From Legionella cincinnatiensis (lineage in GTDB: Bacteria > Pseudomonadota > Gammaproteobacteria > Legionellales > Legionellaceae), in contig NZ_UGNX01000001.1 in NCBI RefSeq assembly GCF_900452415.1, forward strand, positions 2,418,001 through 2,482,000: DNA of 64,000 bases, given 5' to 3'. This document shows positions 15,533 to 24,634 of the stretch, in pieces. The first letter of the stretch is position 1; the number at the start of each line of letters is the position of its first letter. Position numbers and translations under genes: made by a program. The notes below the pieces were generated by a model, which was not told the origin of the DNA, did no database searches, and worked only from the letters and a program-made list of their open reading frames with translations.

Positions 15533-17551
15533 ATGGCTATTTCTCTAAATTATATAGACATAAATAGCATTAACCAAACTATTCAAACAGAACATGAAAC
15601 TTGGGTTAAAAAAAATGCTCCTTCATTTCTTGATTTTATTAAAATAGTTAATCAGCAATACAGCATCCTGAATTTTCCCGAATTGTGGTCTGGTGCACGT
15701 CTTTTTGAAACAAAGATAGAAAAGAAAGGCAAAGATAGTCCTGCGAGTGTAGAAATTACTGAAGTAATTAAAACAGCACAAAAGAAATATAAAGACGATC
15801 CCTTAAAAATTAAGGAAATCAATGATTTTGAAAAAAAATACACAAAATACCTAGCACTACTAAAGGAAAGATGCTTACTCCATGCGATTGCACAAACCTT
15901 ATATGAAATTAATCGTTCTAAAAAGCAAAAAGAAGCCCAATTACTTGAAGAGATCAAAAAGGATTTTCAAAAAACACTTAATATCTCTGCTTTATTAAAT
16001 ATGCAAACCCGTCAGGATTGTTTAAAAGCCCATAAGCAAATAACGATGCTTGCTTATGCTTTAAGGAACAAAGCTGATGATAATGAGCAAGAAAAAATAA
16101 TTCAATTGGAGGTTCTGTCAAAGCGACTCTTAGACTGTCATTATGAAGGCGCAAAGAAATCGACGCTTCGTGAAGCTCTTGCTAACGATCTGTCCACAAT
16201 AACCTCCTTTATTGGCCTAGGAGTTGGCATTCCGGCAGCAATCCTTGCCATAGCCGGTATTTTTTTCCCTCCACTTCTCCCTATCGCAGGTATATTAGGT
16301 ACAATCGGATTTATTTCTTATACAGCCTCCGCCATTTCCGTTGTAAAAATGGCAAATGAAGCCATAAGTTACGGTCGTGGTCCTAGTCCAAGCGATGTCA
16401 AGTGGATGATTTTCGATATTGTACTCGCCCCTTTTTACATTGTAGGAGGACAAATTTTTTCGGGACTGTCGCATGCACTAAAAAATTTAAAACCGTTACG
16501 CAATATAGTGAAGGCAACTGGAGATATCTGGAATAATATTGTTTCTAACGTATTTCCTGATATTTTCTTTGTGAAAGATATAAGCTCTGAGATGATCTCA
16601 GTAGGCTCTGTATACACAGCTGCTGGTGAATTGAAAAATACCCTATCTGCGACATCCTGGAAGAAAATGAGAAGCGCTTTTTCAGCACATGATCATGATT
16701 TTTTAGATAAAATAAATCACGCAAAAGAAAAAATCGCACTTTTAAATAAAAGCAAAGCAAGGCCCATCCCCACTCCCCAGCAAAAAAAGAGCCAGGAAAC
16801 TTTAAAAGAATTTGTAAAATCAGATATTGCTGCCCAACCTCAAATGCAGGAAATAAAAGCTGCTTTAGAAAAGTATATTAAATTGGAAGAAAGTATCGAT
16901 TACACAATAAAATACTTACTCCCCGAACAATATGAACGCGAAATTTATAAAAAGGACTTGGCGCTGGAGGTTATTGAACTAGCCTGTGACAAATGTAACA
17001 AATCTAATCCTTCGAATGAACAACTGCAATGGAGTAATCAAATCAAGCAATTGGCAAATCAGATTGATCTTGATCTCATGAACGAATACACCATCTATAA
17101 CAACTTAATTTCTGAATCAAGCACCACAGCCCTAAATGGACGTGATTTTGCATATACGAAAATTAATATCGATAATAAGCCAGGAGAAGAACCTATAACA
17201 GTAATTAAAAGTTTCCATGCACATATACTTTTATGGGATAGTGGTTTTATAGGAATAACTACTTCGAAAGAAGCTCAAAAAATTAAAGATGCAATTGAAG
17301 TGTATAAAAATTTGCCTCCCGATACCAGTATGGCCAAACGACTTGAGTCCTTATGCACCATACAAGATCATTGTAACACTTATCTGACCATATATAAAAA
17401 TGATCACTCCAAAGGGCGCTATAAATTTGTAGAACATCTAGCCACTAATATTGAAAAAGAATTAAATAACTTATGTGTTTTTATAACAGCAAATAAAGAG
17501 GACAGCAATGATGCAACACCTGTTTTAATAGGTTTTAAAGCGTCTGGGTAA
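15533..17551 (+). CDS. 672-aa effector candidate with a central membrane hairpin
   Basis: No family recognised. The N-terminal 215 residues are charged and helical, with coiled-coil-like stretches. Residues about 222-243 (TITSFIGLGVGIPAAILAIA) and 248-272 (LLPIAGILGTIGFISYTASA) form two adjacent hydrophobic helices, followed by a third, weaker amphipathic stretch around 290-315. The C-terminal 350 residues are again helical and soluble. No signal peptide. This hairpin-in-the-middle layout is common in Legionella effectors that insert into vacuolar or organelle membranes, for example LegC-type proteins. The tail (ANKEDSNDATPVL) has an acidic patch. Monocistronic; ribosome site weak (CGAGG). 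Confidence 0.6.
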   Translation: MAISLNYIDINSINQTIQTEHETWVKKNAPSFLDFIKIVNQQYSILNFPELWSGARLFETKIEKKGKDSPASVEITEVIKTAQKKYKDDPLKIKEINDFEKKYTKYLALLKERCLLHAIAQTLYEINRSKKQKEAQLLEEIKKDFQKTLNISALLNMQTRQDCLKAHKQITMLAYALRNKADDNEQEKIIQLEVLSKRLLDCHYEGAKKSTLREALANDLSTITSFIGLGVGIPAAILAIAGIFFPPLLPIAGILGTIGFISYTASAISVVKMANEAISYGRGPSPSDVKWMIFDIVLAPFYIVGGQIFSGLSHALKNLKPLRNIVKATGDIWNNIVSNVFPDIFFVKDISSEMISVGSVYTAAGELKNTLSATSWKKMRSAFSAHDHDFLDKINHAKEKIALLNKSKARPIPTPQQKKSQETLKEFVKSDIAAQPQMQEIKAALEKYIKLEESIDYTIKYLLPEQYEREIYKKDLALEVIELACDKCNKSNPSNEQLQWSNQIKQLANQIDLDLMNEYTIYNNLISESSTTALNGRDFAYTKINIDNKPGEEPITVIKSFHAHILLWDSGFIGITTSKEAQKIKDAIEVYKNLPPDTSMAKRLESLCTIQDHCNTYLTIYKNDHSKGRYKFVEHLATNIEKELNNLCVFITANKEDSNDATPVLIGFKASG

Positions 17552-17624
17552 ATTGTTGGATATCCTATTGATTCATATGTTAAGCTTTGAACCTTTCTAA
17601 GGTAAATTTATTTTGACATAAATA

Positions 17625-18875
17625 ATGAATACCCAAATCAATCAAGAAAAAAAACAATTATGGATTATTTTATTAATTGTTCTAATCAGCTTTCTTAGCT
17701 CATCCATTGCTTACCCAATTTTTCCACCTTTATTTTTACACTCAAGTAGCCATTCAATTATTGGAGCTGACTGGAGTGAAACAGGAAGACGCATTTTACT
17801 GGGAATTACTCTGGCAACGTTTCCATTAGGACAATTCATTGGCGCTCCCATTCTAGGAAAAAACTCTGATTTATATGGACGAAAAAAAATACTCATTCTA
17901 AGTTTAGCTGGGAGTTTACTTGGCTATTTATTCACAGTTTTCTCCTTTTGGACAAATTGCTTTTGGCTCTTGTTGTTCAGTCGCTTTTTCACTGGATTTA
18001 TGGAAGGAACCTTTGCTGTGGCACGAGCATACGCTTCTGAATTGACCACCATCAACAAATTTGTGAGTTTTGGCAGAATCAACAGCATGGCTGCTATTGG
18101 TTATATTATTGGACCAGTCATTGGTGGTTTATTATCAGATTCAAAGATTCTTCCATGGTTCTCCTGGACTTTTCCTTTTACTATCGCAGCCCTAGCTACT
18201 ATTGCAACATTGGTACTTGCTTGGTGGAAATTACCAGAACATAAAGGACAGAGCATTTCGACAAAAGAGTCCGTATGGGATCAACTGAATATTGTTCGTC
18301 AATTCGTGTTATTATTTCAAAATAACCCTCATTTAAAACTGTTGCTGCTTATCAGCACCCTCTTTACCTTCGCAGTAGATATTTTTTACGAGTTTGGCCC
18401 AGTTTATCTTGCTGGGAAATGGCTGATGTCGCCGGCAATGATCGCTATTTATAATGCAGCTTTATCAGCAACCCTTGCTTTAGGTGCGTCATGGCTTCCA
18501 CGTCATCTTTCAAAACACATCCCTGTTCACAAAATCATTACTCTTTCCATGATGGCCACCGCCTTGATTTTTGCCTGCATGATTGCTTTTCAATATCGTG
18601 TTCCTATGTTTTTATTTTTCGCGCTGATTGGTTTTAGCATCACTAGCGTTACGACAACCATGACGATTCATATTTCAAATAGGGCTCACTCTGCTATTCA
18701 AGGAGAAGTTATGGGCGCGCAATTAAGTTTACGAACATTAGGTGATGCTTTCATTTGTCTTTTTGGTGGTTTACTCATCGTGGTTTCTCTTATTTTACCC
18801 ATTATACTTTGCTGCGTTACAGCATTGGTGGCCAGCTTTTTGTGTATATTATATTTAAAACCGGATGTACATTAA
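17625..18875 (+). CDS. MFS drug/metabolite exporter (TetA-like, DHA1)
   Basis: A 416-residue inner-membrane protein with about 12 hydrophobic helices. MFS motif A is seen after helix 2 as GAPILGKNSDLYGRKKIL, and motif C-like Gly/Pro-rich sequence as GYIIGPVIGGLLSD in helix 5, which marks drug:proton antiporters of the 12-helix DHA1 group. It should use the proton gradient to export a small molecule. The gene follows the 672-aa effector candidate by 73 bp, probably with its own promoter. Substrate unknown. Confidence 0.85.
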   Translation: MNTQINQEKKQLWIILLIVLISFLSSSIAYPIFPPLFLHSSSHSIIGADWSETGRRILLGITLATFPLGQFIGAPILGKNSDLYGRKKILILSLAGSLLGYLFTVFSFWTNCFWLLLFSRFFTGFMEGTFAVARAYASELTTINKFVSFGRINSMAAIGYIIGPVIGGLLSDSKILPWFSWTFPFTIAALATIATLVLAWWKLPEHKGQSISTKESVWDQLNIVRQFVLLFQNNPHLKLLLLISTLFTFAVDIFYEFGPVYLAGKWLMSPAMIAIYNAALSATLALGASWLPRHLSKHIPVHKIITLSMMATALIFACMIAFQYRVPMFLFFALIGFSITSVTTTMTIHISNRAHSAIQGEVMGAQLSLRTLGDAFICLFGGLLIVVSLILPIILCCVTALVASFLCILYLKPDVH

Positions 18876-18924
18876 GATAATTTAATTAGTTTGATAAAAC
18901 CAATTGATTTAAAGGAAATGCAGG

Positions 18925-19871
18925 ATGCAAGAACGAATTTATCTTCTAGGACTTAGAGGATTATTTTTATTACTAATCATTTACACCAGTAAACCCGAGG
19001 CGAATCAGCCTTCATTAACGAACGAGCCCCCCTCCTAGGGAATTATTCTTTAGAGACATCGCAACAACCAGGTCCTTTTTTTTCCTTTGGGCAAAATATA
19101 ATTGATAAAAATCAATTCATCGCTTCATATCTTCCCAGTTATATATATAGCAAAGGACAAAGCATTTTAGAGGGAGATTCCTCCCTACTTTATGGAATTA
19201 CAGACTCCATGTCTCTCCTGGTCACGTTACCTTATGCTTTCAGATATAATAATGGCACTATAACTCGATCTGGAATAGGCGATCTTGCTATTGATTTAGA
19301 ATATGCTTTTTATAATTTCGAAAATTCAAAATATTCCGACCAGGCAACCATTATTTTCTCACCCACGTTCCCGATAAGTAATTTGGATGCAATTTCTAAA
19401 AAAAATAATCCACGGCAACGAGTATCCGGATTTTCAAGAAAAAACTCACCTGCCAGCTTTAGTGTAAATAGCTATTTTATTGGTGCTACATATTCTCGGA
19501 TGTTCATTGATTGGTATGGTTTTTTAGCTCCTGGGGCATTACTCATTGAAAAGCATGATTTAATTCAGGAAGGAAAACAATATTATTATAACTTGGGAAT
19601 AGGCCGTGATATCAAAAGTAAAGAAAAAAAATACATATTTGCAGGATTACTCGAATTAAATGGCCAATATAGTGCCAAGACTACACTCGCATCAAATACA
19701 GTTCCGAATACAGGAGGAAATATCATTTACGTAACTCCCTCCCTTTGGTTTTCTACTCCTAAGGTAGTTGTTCAGGTTGGTATTTCTTTACCTATCAATC
19801 AGTATTGGTACGGTAACCAAAGTCATATCTCTTACTATACAGCCAGCATTATTACCTGGACCATCCACTAG
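18925..19871 (+). pseudogene. Outer-membrane-type protein interrupted at a poly-C tract (possibly phase-variable)
   Basis: The ATG at 18925 opens a frame with a hydrophobic start (LGLRGLFLLLIIY) that hits TAG just after a run of six C (19027-19032). Adding one C restores a single frame from 18925 to 19871, about 315 residues. The second part (from about 19033, ATG at 19209) reads as a beta-rich exported protein: YLPSYIYSKGQSILEGDSS, SLLVTLPYAFRYNNGTITRS, GIGDLAIDLEYAFYNF, ending in an alternating YYTASIITWTIH C-terminus with a final aromatic region typical of beta-barrels. It resembles the MetA-pathway/phenol-degradation outer-membrane transporter fold. It is either a true frameshift, a sequencing error, or an ON/OFF switch by slipped-strand change. 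Confidence 0.65.
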
Positions 19872-20005
19872 TCAGTTAATGTATGTTTTGCTGATTCTCT
19901 AGAAAGTCTCTCGAAGAAATTATATCTAACATTGTGCATTGAGTTTTTTGGTTCTAGAATAATTTGTTGTTGTGAAATGGATTTCTAACTTAACAAGGAT
20001 GAACA

Positions 20006-20851
20006 ATGAAAATACCTTCTTATGTATTATTACTGACAAGCTTATTATTTAATACACTACATGCTGCAACGGAAATAGTTGTTCCCAAATTAGCCCCACC
20101 GGATACACTCGTCAAAAGGTATTCTAACCCAATAAATAGCGATTCTGGATTACCCATTGCGCAAAGAACTATAGACTACCCAACCCATGTAGTGCGTATG
20201 GAAGAAATACCACTACAAGACCCTACTCTCAATTGTGAGCAAGTACACCAAAAAATTAATGAATTCTTTGTCAAGAAGCTCCCCGTTACAATGATTTATT
20301 ATAATATAATCGCTTATTGTAGTTATGATGCAGAAAACCCCGATATTGCTAAGAACTACACTATTAATGCCTATTTTGATCCTGTAACCGATCAAGCAAT
20401 TGAATACTTAAAAAACTATATTCATGAACACAATGGGCAAGATTTAATGGGAGCTCCTTTTAACATTGAAGAAGCAAAAAAAGTAATCGTGTCATTAAAC
20501 TTTGATGCCGGGATTCGAAAAGATGAATATGGTCAAATTATTTTGCGTTACTACCATGAAAATCAAACTCATAGCTTTCAAAATTTTTTTGATGTCCGTA
20601 AAGAATTAATTACAGACATTCATCGTCGTATTAATTCCAATGAAAGTGCCACCATTATTCCATTATTTACCAAATGGTTTTCTCCAGGTAGTGAGTCACT
20701 TTATACTCATATCTTAAGAAAATCTGATTATCTATTGTTACAACCCGAGCTAATTTTTCTTCTAGATCAAGAACCAAATGCATTTACCTCTAAGCTAAGA
20801 ATGTATTATGCCCACTACTGCGCGAATAATCCTAATAAAAGATGCTTATAA
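20006..20851 (+). CDS. Secreted protein of unknown function
   Basis: A ribosome site (AAGGATG) precedes the ATG. Residues 1-21 form a signal peptide (MKIPSYVLLLTSLLFNTLHA before ATE). The mature 260 residues show no known domain; four Cys (LNCEQ, AYCSYD, YCANN, RCL) could form two disulfides, fitting an exported protein. The middle (NYTINAYFDPVTDQAIEYL) looks like a small alpha/beta domain. Function unknown. A 9-bp perfect hairpin follows the stop. Confidence 0.7.
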   Translation: MKIPSYVLLLTSLLFNTLHAATEIVVPKLAPPDTLVKRYSNPINSDSGLPIAQRTIDYPTHVVRMEEIPLQDPTLNCEQVHQKINEFFVKKLPVTMIYYNIIAYCSYDAENPDIAKNYTINAYFDPVTDQAIEYLKNYIHEHNGQDLMGAPFNIEEAKKVIVSLNFDAGIRKDEYGQIILRYYHENQTHSFQNFFDVRKELITDIHRRINSNESATIIPLFTKWFSPGSESLYTHILRKSDYLLLQPELIFLLDQEPNAFTSKLRMYYAHYCANNPNKRCL

Positions 20852-20859
20852 AGGGATAT

Positions 20860-20886
20860 CCCCTAAGGTAGATAACGCCTTAGGGG
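20860..20886 (+). terminator. 9-bp perfect hairpin after the secreted unknown
   Basis: CCCCTAAGG (20860-20868) pairs exactly with CCTTAGGGG (20878-20886) around a 9-nt loop, starting 9 bp after the stop. There is no T-run, so it may terminate with Rho or protect the mRNA end. Confidence 0.5.
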
Positions 20887-20971
20887 AGGTCATACTCAAA
20901 TTTAACATGAATTTGGAGTAAGAATTTTATTGGCTGCAACATTTTTTTAAATTGAGTCGTTCTACTGAAGA

Positions 20972-21385
20972 TTAACTAAAGCCCATGCCCTCTCTGCTCT
21001 GAACTGGCACATCTTCATCAATCTCACCCTTATTAGATTTCGTATTGGCTTGCCAAAAAAGAACACTACTTCCTCTAGGTTCAAAGTTATTACCCGTTAA
21101 AAGGTATTGACTCTCTGTAGATTCTTCCCAAGTTAAATAACACGGATCTTGGGGTTGAAAATCGACTAAAGGGAGATCAGGAAGCCATTTCTTTTTAAAT
21201 TGATCTCCGTATAAAAAATATTGATATACCGAAATATACTTTTGATATTCGTTAAAAGACAAATGTCTATAGCTTTTACTTCGATACTCATAAAGAGCTA
21301 AAAATAAATCATTAACTGTTGCTGTTGGTTCAAGATTCAAAGTTATTGAGTCCGCACTATTTTTTTTAGTAATGATAAATTTCAT
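20972..21385 (-). CDS. Small ubiquitin-like protein, effector candidate
   Basis: A 137-residue protein without signal peptide. Its first 90 residues follow the ubiquitin pattern in order: MKFIITKKNSADSITLNLEP (compare MQIFVKTL...TITLEVEP), TATVNDLFLALYE for the first helix (compare SDTIENVKAKI), YQYFLYGDQF (compare QRLIFAGKQL), then LPLVDFQPQDPCYLTW (compare LSDYNIQKESTLHLVL), with about 12 extra residues after the helix. The C-terminal 35 residues extend past the fold and hold an acidic patch (KGEIDEDVPVQS) near the end, like a Dot/Icm E-block. No di-Gly end, so it would not be conjugated. Likely acts on the host ubiquitin system, by inference. Confidence 0.55.
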   Translation of the reverse strand: MKFIITKKNSADSITLNLEPTATVNDLFLALYEYRSKSYRHLSFNEYQKYISVYQYFLYGDQFKKKWLPDLPLVDFQPQDPCYLTWEESTESQYLLTGNNFEPRGSSVLFWQANTKSNKGEIDEDVPVQSREGMGFS

Positions 21386-21613
21386 TTTTAACCATCCAAA
21401 TAAATGGGCCAGAGTTAATTAATATATTTTAAACAATGAGAAATCAATATAAAGTCTATAGATAATCACCTTACAAAAGATACCAGACTACCCTACATTG
21501 AAGAATAAAAACATATAAAATTATTTATAAACAATAAGTTATAAAAAATTACGCATTTTTTAAAATTGTCTACTATAGTAAATTTAAAAACAATTATAAA
21601 TATAGGGGATATC

Positions 21614-22501
21614 ATGTTACTTCGATGGACAGGTGTAGCTCTTTTGTTGTGTCTACTTAATTCTCCATGTTTTGCTGAAGAAAAAGAAATTGCAATCACC
21701 ATTGATGATTTACCCTTTGTAGGCTCTGGTTCTAGTACCCCAGCCAGCCTGAAAAGAACTGAAGATCGCTTCATGGCTATAGTTAAAGCACTTGTTGATA
21801 ACCAAGTTCCCGCAACAGGATTTGTTATTGGCGAAGCAGTAGCAAAAAATGAATGGTACTTGTTAGAAGCTTTCCGTAATCAAGGCTTTTCTTTAGGCAA
21901 TCATACTTATACCCACAAAAGCCTCAATAACATGAGTGCTGCTAAATACATTGCAGATATAGATCGGGCAGATTCTATTTTAGCGCCAGTCATGACCGAA
22001 CCTAAATATTTCCGTTATCCTTATCTGGCTGAAGGCAAGGGGTCAAAAAAACAAAAAGTCTATGAGTATTTGGCTGAGCATCAATACACAATAGCCCCTG
22101 TAACTATTGATAGCAAAGATTATGAGTTTAATGCGCGATTCTATAAAATACCCTATAGAAAAAGAGCACAGAATCTTCCTGATTTTAAAAAACGCTATTT
22201 GGCGTACATTTGGAAACAAACTCTTCTAGCAGAACACAGAGCCAAAAAAGGTGATGGCCAACCTGTAAAACAGATCTTATTGATACACGCAAATCTTCTA
22301 AACAGTTTATGCTTAGAAGACATTATAGAAATGTATCGAAAAAATGGATACAAATTCATCAGTCTTGCTGATGCTTTAAAAGGAAATACAGCACAACCAT
22401 TAAGAAATAGTGTAGAAGTTCCTAATAATCCCAAATCTGAAAAAAAAGAAACAGAAAATAAATCAGCTACGATTAAAACAGTAACTGAGCATCAAAGTTA
22501 A
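21614..22501 (+). CDS. Secreted polysaccharide deacetylase (NodB domain)
   Basis: Start at the ATG at 21614 (AGGGGAT upstream); a TTG at 21566 would bury the signal peptide. Residues 1-21 are a signal peptide ending CFAEEK. The NodB homology domain follows: TIDDLPF (Asp31/Asp32, catalytic base and metal), GNHTYTHKS (His97 and His101, metal ligands) and KYFRYPYL (motif 3). Near the end LLIHANLLNS matches the LLH motif. Such enzymes remove N-acetyl groups from cell-wall or exopolysaccharide sugars in the periplasm. The last 35 residues are a K/E-rich low-complexity tail. Monocistronic. Confidence 0.85.
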   Translation: MLLRWTGVALLLCLLNSPCFAEEKEIAITIDDLPFVGSGSSTPASLKRTEDRFMAIVKALVDNQVPATGFVIGEAVAKNEWYLLEAFRNQGFSLGNHTYTHKSLNNMSAAKYIADIDRADSILAPVMTEPKYFRYPYLAEGKGSKKQKVYEYLAEHQYTIAPVTIDSKDYEFNARFYKIPYRKRAQNLPDFKKRYLAYIWKQTLLAEHRAKKGDGQPVKQILLIHANLLNSLCLEDIIEMYRKNGYKFISLADALKGNTAQPLRNSVEVPNNPKSEKKETENKSATIKTVTEHQS

Positions 22502-22529
22502 TTCTATTGACACACTTTATAACTAAATT

Positions 22530-22550
22530 CCCGCTTATGCGGGAATGACA
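22530..22550. repeat. REP-like short palindrome
   Basis: CCCGC-TTATG-CGGG with flanking ATTCCCGC...GCGGGAAT forms a tight stem, within the 144-bp gap between two converging genes. It is of the type often found in many intergenic copies in gamma-proteobacteria, and it can also end transcription from both sides. Confidence 0.45.
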
Positions 22551-22645
22551 GCTTTCTGAGTTCTCTTCTTTATTTGTAGACACTTTCAGGAATCAGGATG
22601 AAAAAACTCACTGGACATTTTAAGCTTTCCTGGACACAGTTCGCT

Positions 22646-23890
22646 TCATAATTGAGTTGATTTTTCGGAAATCAACTTATTCTTCTCCAATCGAGAAATT
22701 GCTTGCTTGGGCAACAAAATCCAATAATGTCCTTCATTTTTCATATGACCTGCGATTAGCGTTGCTTTCTCGCCCCCGCCCCAAAAAACATCTCCTCGCA
22801 CTTTCCCACGAATAGCTCCACCCGTATCTTGAGCGATCATTAAACGTTGCATGGGCTTACTCGCATCAGGTTTTGCACTATCTGGTCGCGAGGTATTTAA
22901 CCAAAGCGGAGCACCCATAGGAACCCATTGTTTGTCTATAGCAAGAGAATATCCAGGTGTTAATGCTACACCTTGTGAACCAAGAGCCGCCCCATCAGCC
23001 ATTTTTTTGAAAAAAACAAATGATTTGTTTTGATTAATTATTTTATCCATTTGTTTCGGATGAGCTTCTAAATAACGCTTAATTCCCTGCATGGATGCAT
23101 TATGCTTGGTCATAACTCCTTGCTTAATCAATACACCTGCAATTGCGGTGTACGGTGCCCCATTTTGAGCATCATAACCGATATAAATATTATTACCGTC
23201 TTCGAGCTCGATAACACCAGAACCTTGGATTTCTAAAAATAAACGGTCAACAGGACTATTAATCCAAACAAGAACCTTTGCTTTTTCTTCGATAGCACCA
23301 TTATTAATTTGCGCGCGTGTGTAATAAGGAACAAATTTCTTATCCTCTAATCGACCTACAATACGACGATTTTTTAAATCATTAAAAAACAATCCCAGAT
23401 CAGCCGTCACTAAATCATTAGGTGTTTCATAAATAGGAACATGAAATTCTTTGGATTCAGTATAACTGCCTTTAATAGCAGGTACATAATAACCTGTAAA
23501 CAAACCTGGTTTGCCATTGTTATCTGTAAACTCTATGGGAGTAAACCATTCTTCAAAAAATTGCTTGGCTTGTTTTTCTGCAACAGGAGTAATTTTTAAA
23601 GCTGCCTCACACGCAGGCTGCCAATCTTTTACGCGCAGGTCAATCTGCTCGGTACCAACAATTTGCTCTGGGTTCTGGCGAATGAAAGCACGACAAGATA
23701 CTTGAAATGTCTGCAAAGATTTTTTTAAATCAGCTGACTTCCATCCAGGTAATCGTTCAAAATCAGCCTCTTTAAACATAATTTCAGGTTGCTTTGGTGG
23801 CTGCTGTTTGATGAACCAAAATACCCTGAGCGAAATGCTAAAGACGATTAAAGTGAGAAAAAATGTTGTATAAAGTATTTTCGTTTTCAT
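22646..23890 (-). CDS. mltA: Membrane-bound lytic murein transglycosylase A
   Basis: Cleaves peptidoglycan strands, leaving 1,6-anhydro sugars. A 414-residue protein with an N-terminal anchor (LYTTFFLTLIVFSISLRVFW); no obvious lipobox Cys is seen, unlike E. coli MltA. The MltA barrel domain is visible as PGLFTGYYVPAIKGS, and the C-terminal 3D domain as MIAQDTGGAIRGKVRGDVFW with its catalytic Asp residues, followed by HMKNEGHYWILLP. Length is normal for the family. Single gene, upstream of the pilin cluster on the same strand but separated by 219 bp. The family is certain. Confidence 0.92.
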   Translation of the reverse strand: MKTKILYTTFFLTLIVFSISLRVFWFIKQQPPKQPEIMFKEADFERLPGWKSADLKKSLQTFQVSCRAFIRQNPEQIVGTEQIDLRVKDWQPACEAALKITPVAEKQAKQFFEEWFTPIEFTDNNGKPGLFTGYYVPAIKGSYTESKEFHVPIYETPNDLVTADLGLFFNDLKNRRIVGRLEDKKFVPYYTRAQINNGAIEEKAKVLVWINSPVDRLFLEIQGSGVIELEDGNNIYIGYDAQNGAPYTAIAGVLIKQGVMTKHNASMQGIKRYLEAHPKQMDKIINQNKSFVFFKKMADGAALGSQGVALTPGYSLAIDKQWVPMGAPLWLNTSRPDSAKPDASKPMQRLMIAQDTGGAIRGKVRGDVFWGGGEKATLIAGHMKNEGHYWILLPKQAISRLEKNKLISEKSTQL

Positions 23891-24109
23891 AAGGAGGACA
23901 ATTTTTACACGTTATGGAATGTATTGCAACAAAAATGCGCGATTTTCACATTTTAAGTGCGTTTACCTAATCGGATTAAGAAAAAATTTGAATTAATAAT
24001 TTTTTGATTTTAAATACTTTTTAAAAATTGTAAATAAACAATAAAAATTCGTTGAAATTTATTTGTATTTTATTCAAAAATTCAAAACTGTGTCATCCAT
24101 CGCTCTGAA

Positions 24110-24634
24110 TTAACTCAAGGCTAAGTAGCACCAACTGCTTATCCCTAGAGGAGTAACACGCTCTTTAACAAGACAATTTGTCAGTTTTCCAACAGCAATT
24201 AATCTCACTTGTAAAAAAGATAAAGGTTTGCCCTTATCAAGTTGAACAACAGATAATCGCTGATGATGTGTTGCATACTGCTGATTCTTAACACGAGTAA
24301 CTAGGCAAGGAAAATTACCTAAATCCTCAATAAGATACTCATACCGCAATCCCTCATTCGACAAAGAACAACCTTGATGATGAAGTAATTTATGGAGCAC
24401 TTGGCTCTGGGAGATCTCTTCAATAACACAGTTGGGAGCAGATAACGCCAAGTATTTTTGGGATAATTGTCTCACTACATTTTCTAAGTTATAAAAATTC
24501 TTATGTGACTCTTCTTGTCTGCTAATTACCTTGTGGTACAACAAAATATGTTGCATAGAAGCTAACAAAAGCAAACTAATCACTGTAATCATCAACAAAG
24601 TTACTGTAAAAATAAATCCCTTTTCCTTTTTCAT
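24110..24634 (-). CDS. pilX: PilX-like minor pilin
   Basis: A 174-residue protein with a prepilin-like start: MKKEKG, then FIFTVTLLMITVISLLLLAS. The processing Gly is present but the usual Glu at +5 is missing, as in PilX/GspK-type tip subunits. Four Cys in the mature part may form disulfides. Its ATG overlaps the stop of the upstream PilW-like gene by 4 bp. It is last in the V-W-X operon. PilX-type proteins prime type IV pilus assembly. The GspK alternative is less likely given the short length. Assignment rests on gene order and the leader. Confidence 0.65.
   Translation of the reverse strand: MKKEKGFIFTVTLLMITVISLLLLASMQHILLYHKVISRQEESHKNFYNLENVVRQLSQKYLALSAPNCVIEEISQSQVLHKLLHHQGCSLSNEGLRYEYLIEDLGNFPCLVTRVKNQQYATHHQRLSVVQLDKGKPLSFLQVRLIAVGKLTNCLVKERVTPLGISSWCYLALS

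Noticed and set aside
22598-22651. 17-codon ORF with a ribosome-like AGGAATCAGG before it
   Set aside because: Too short, not linked to a following gene on the same strand, and no conserved feature; may be chance.
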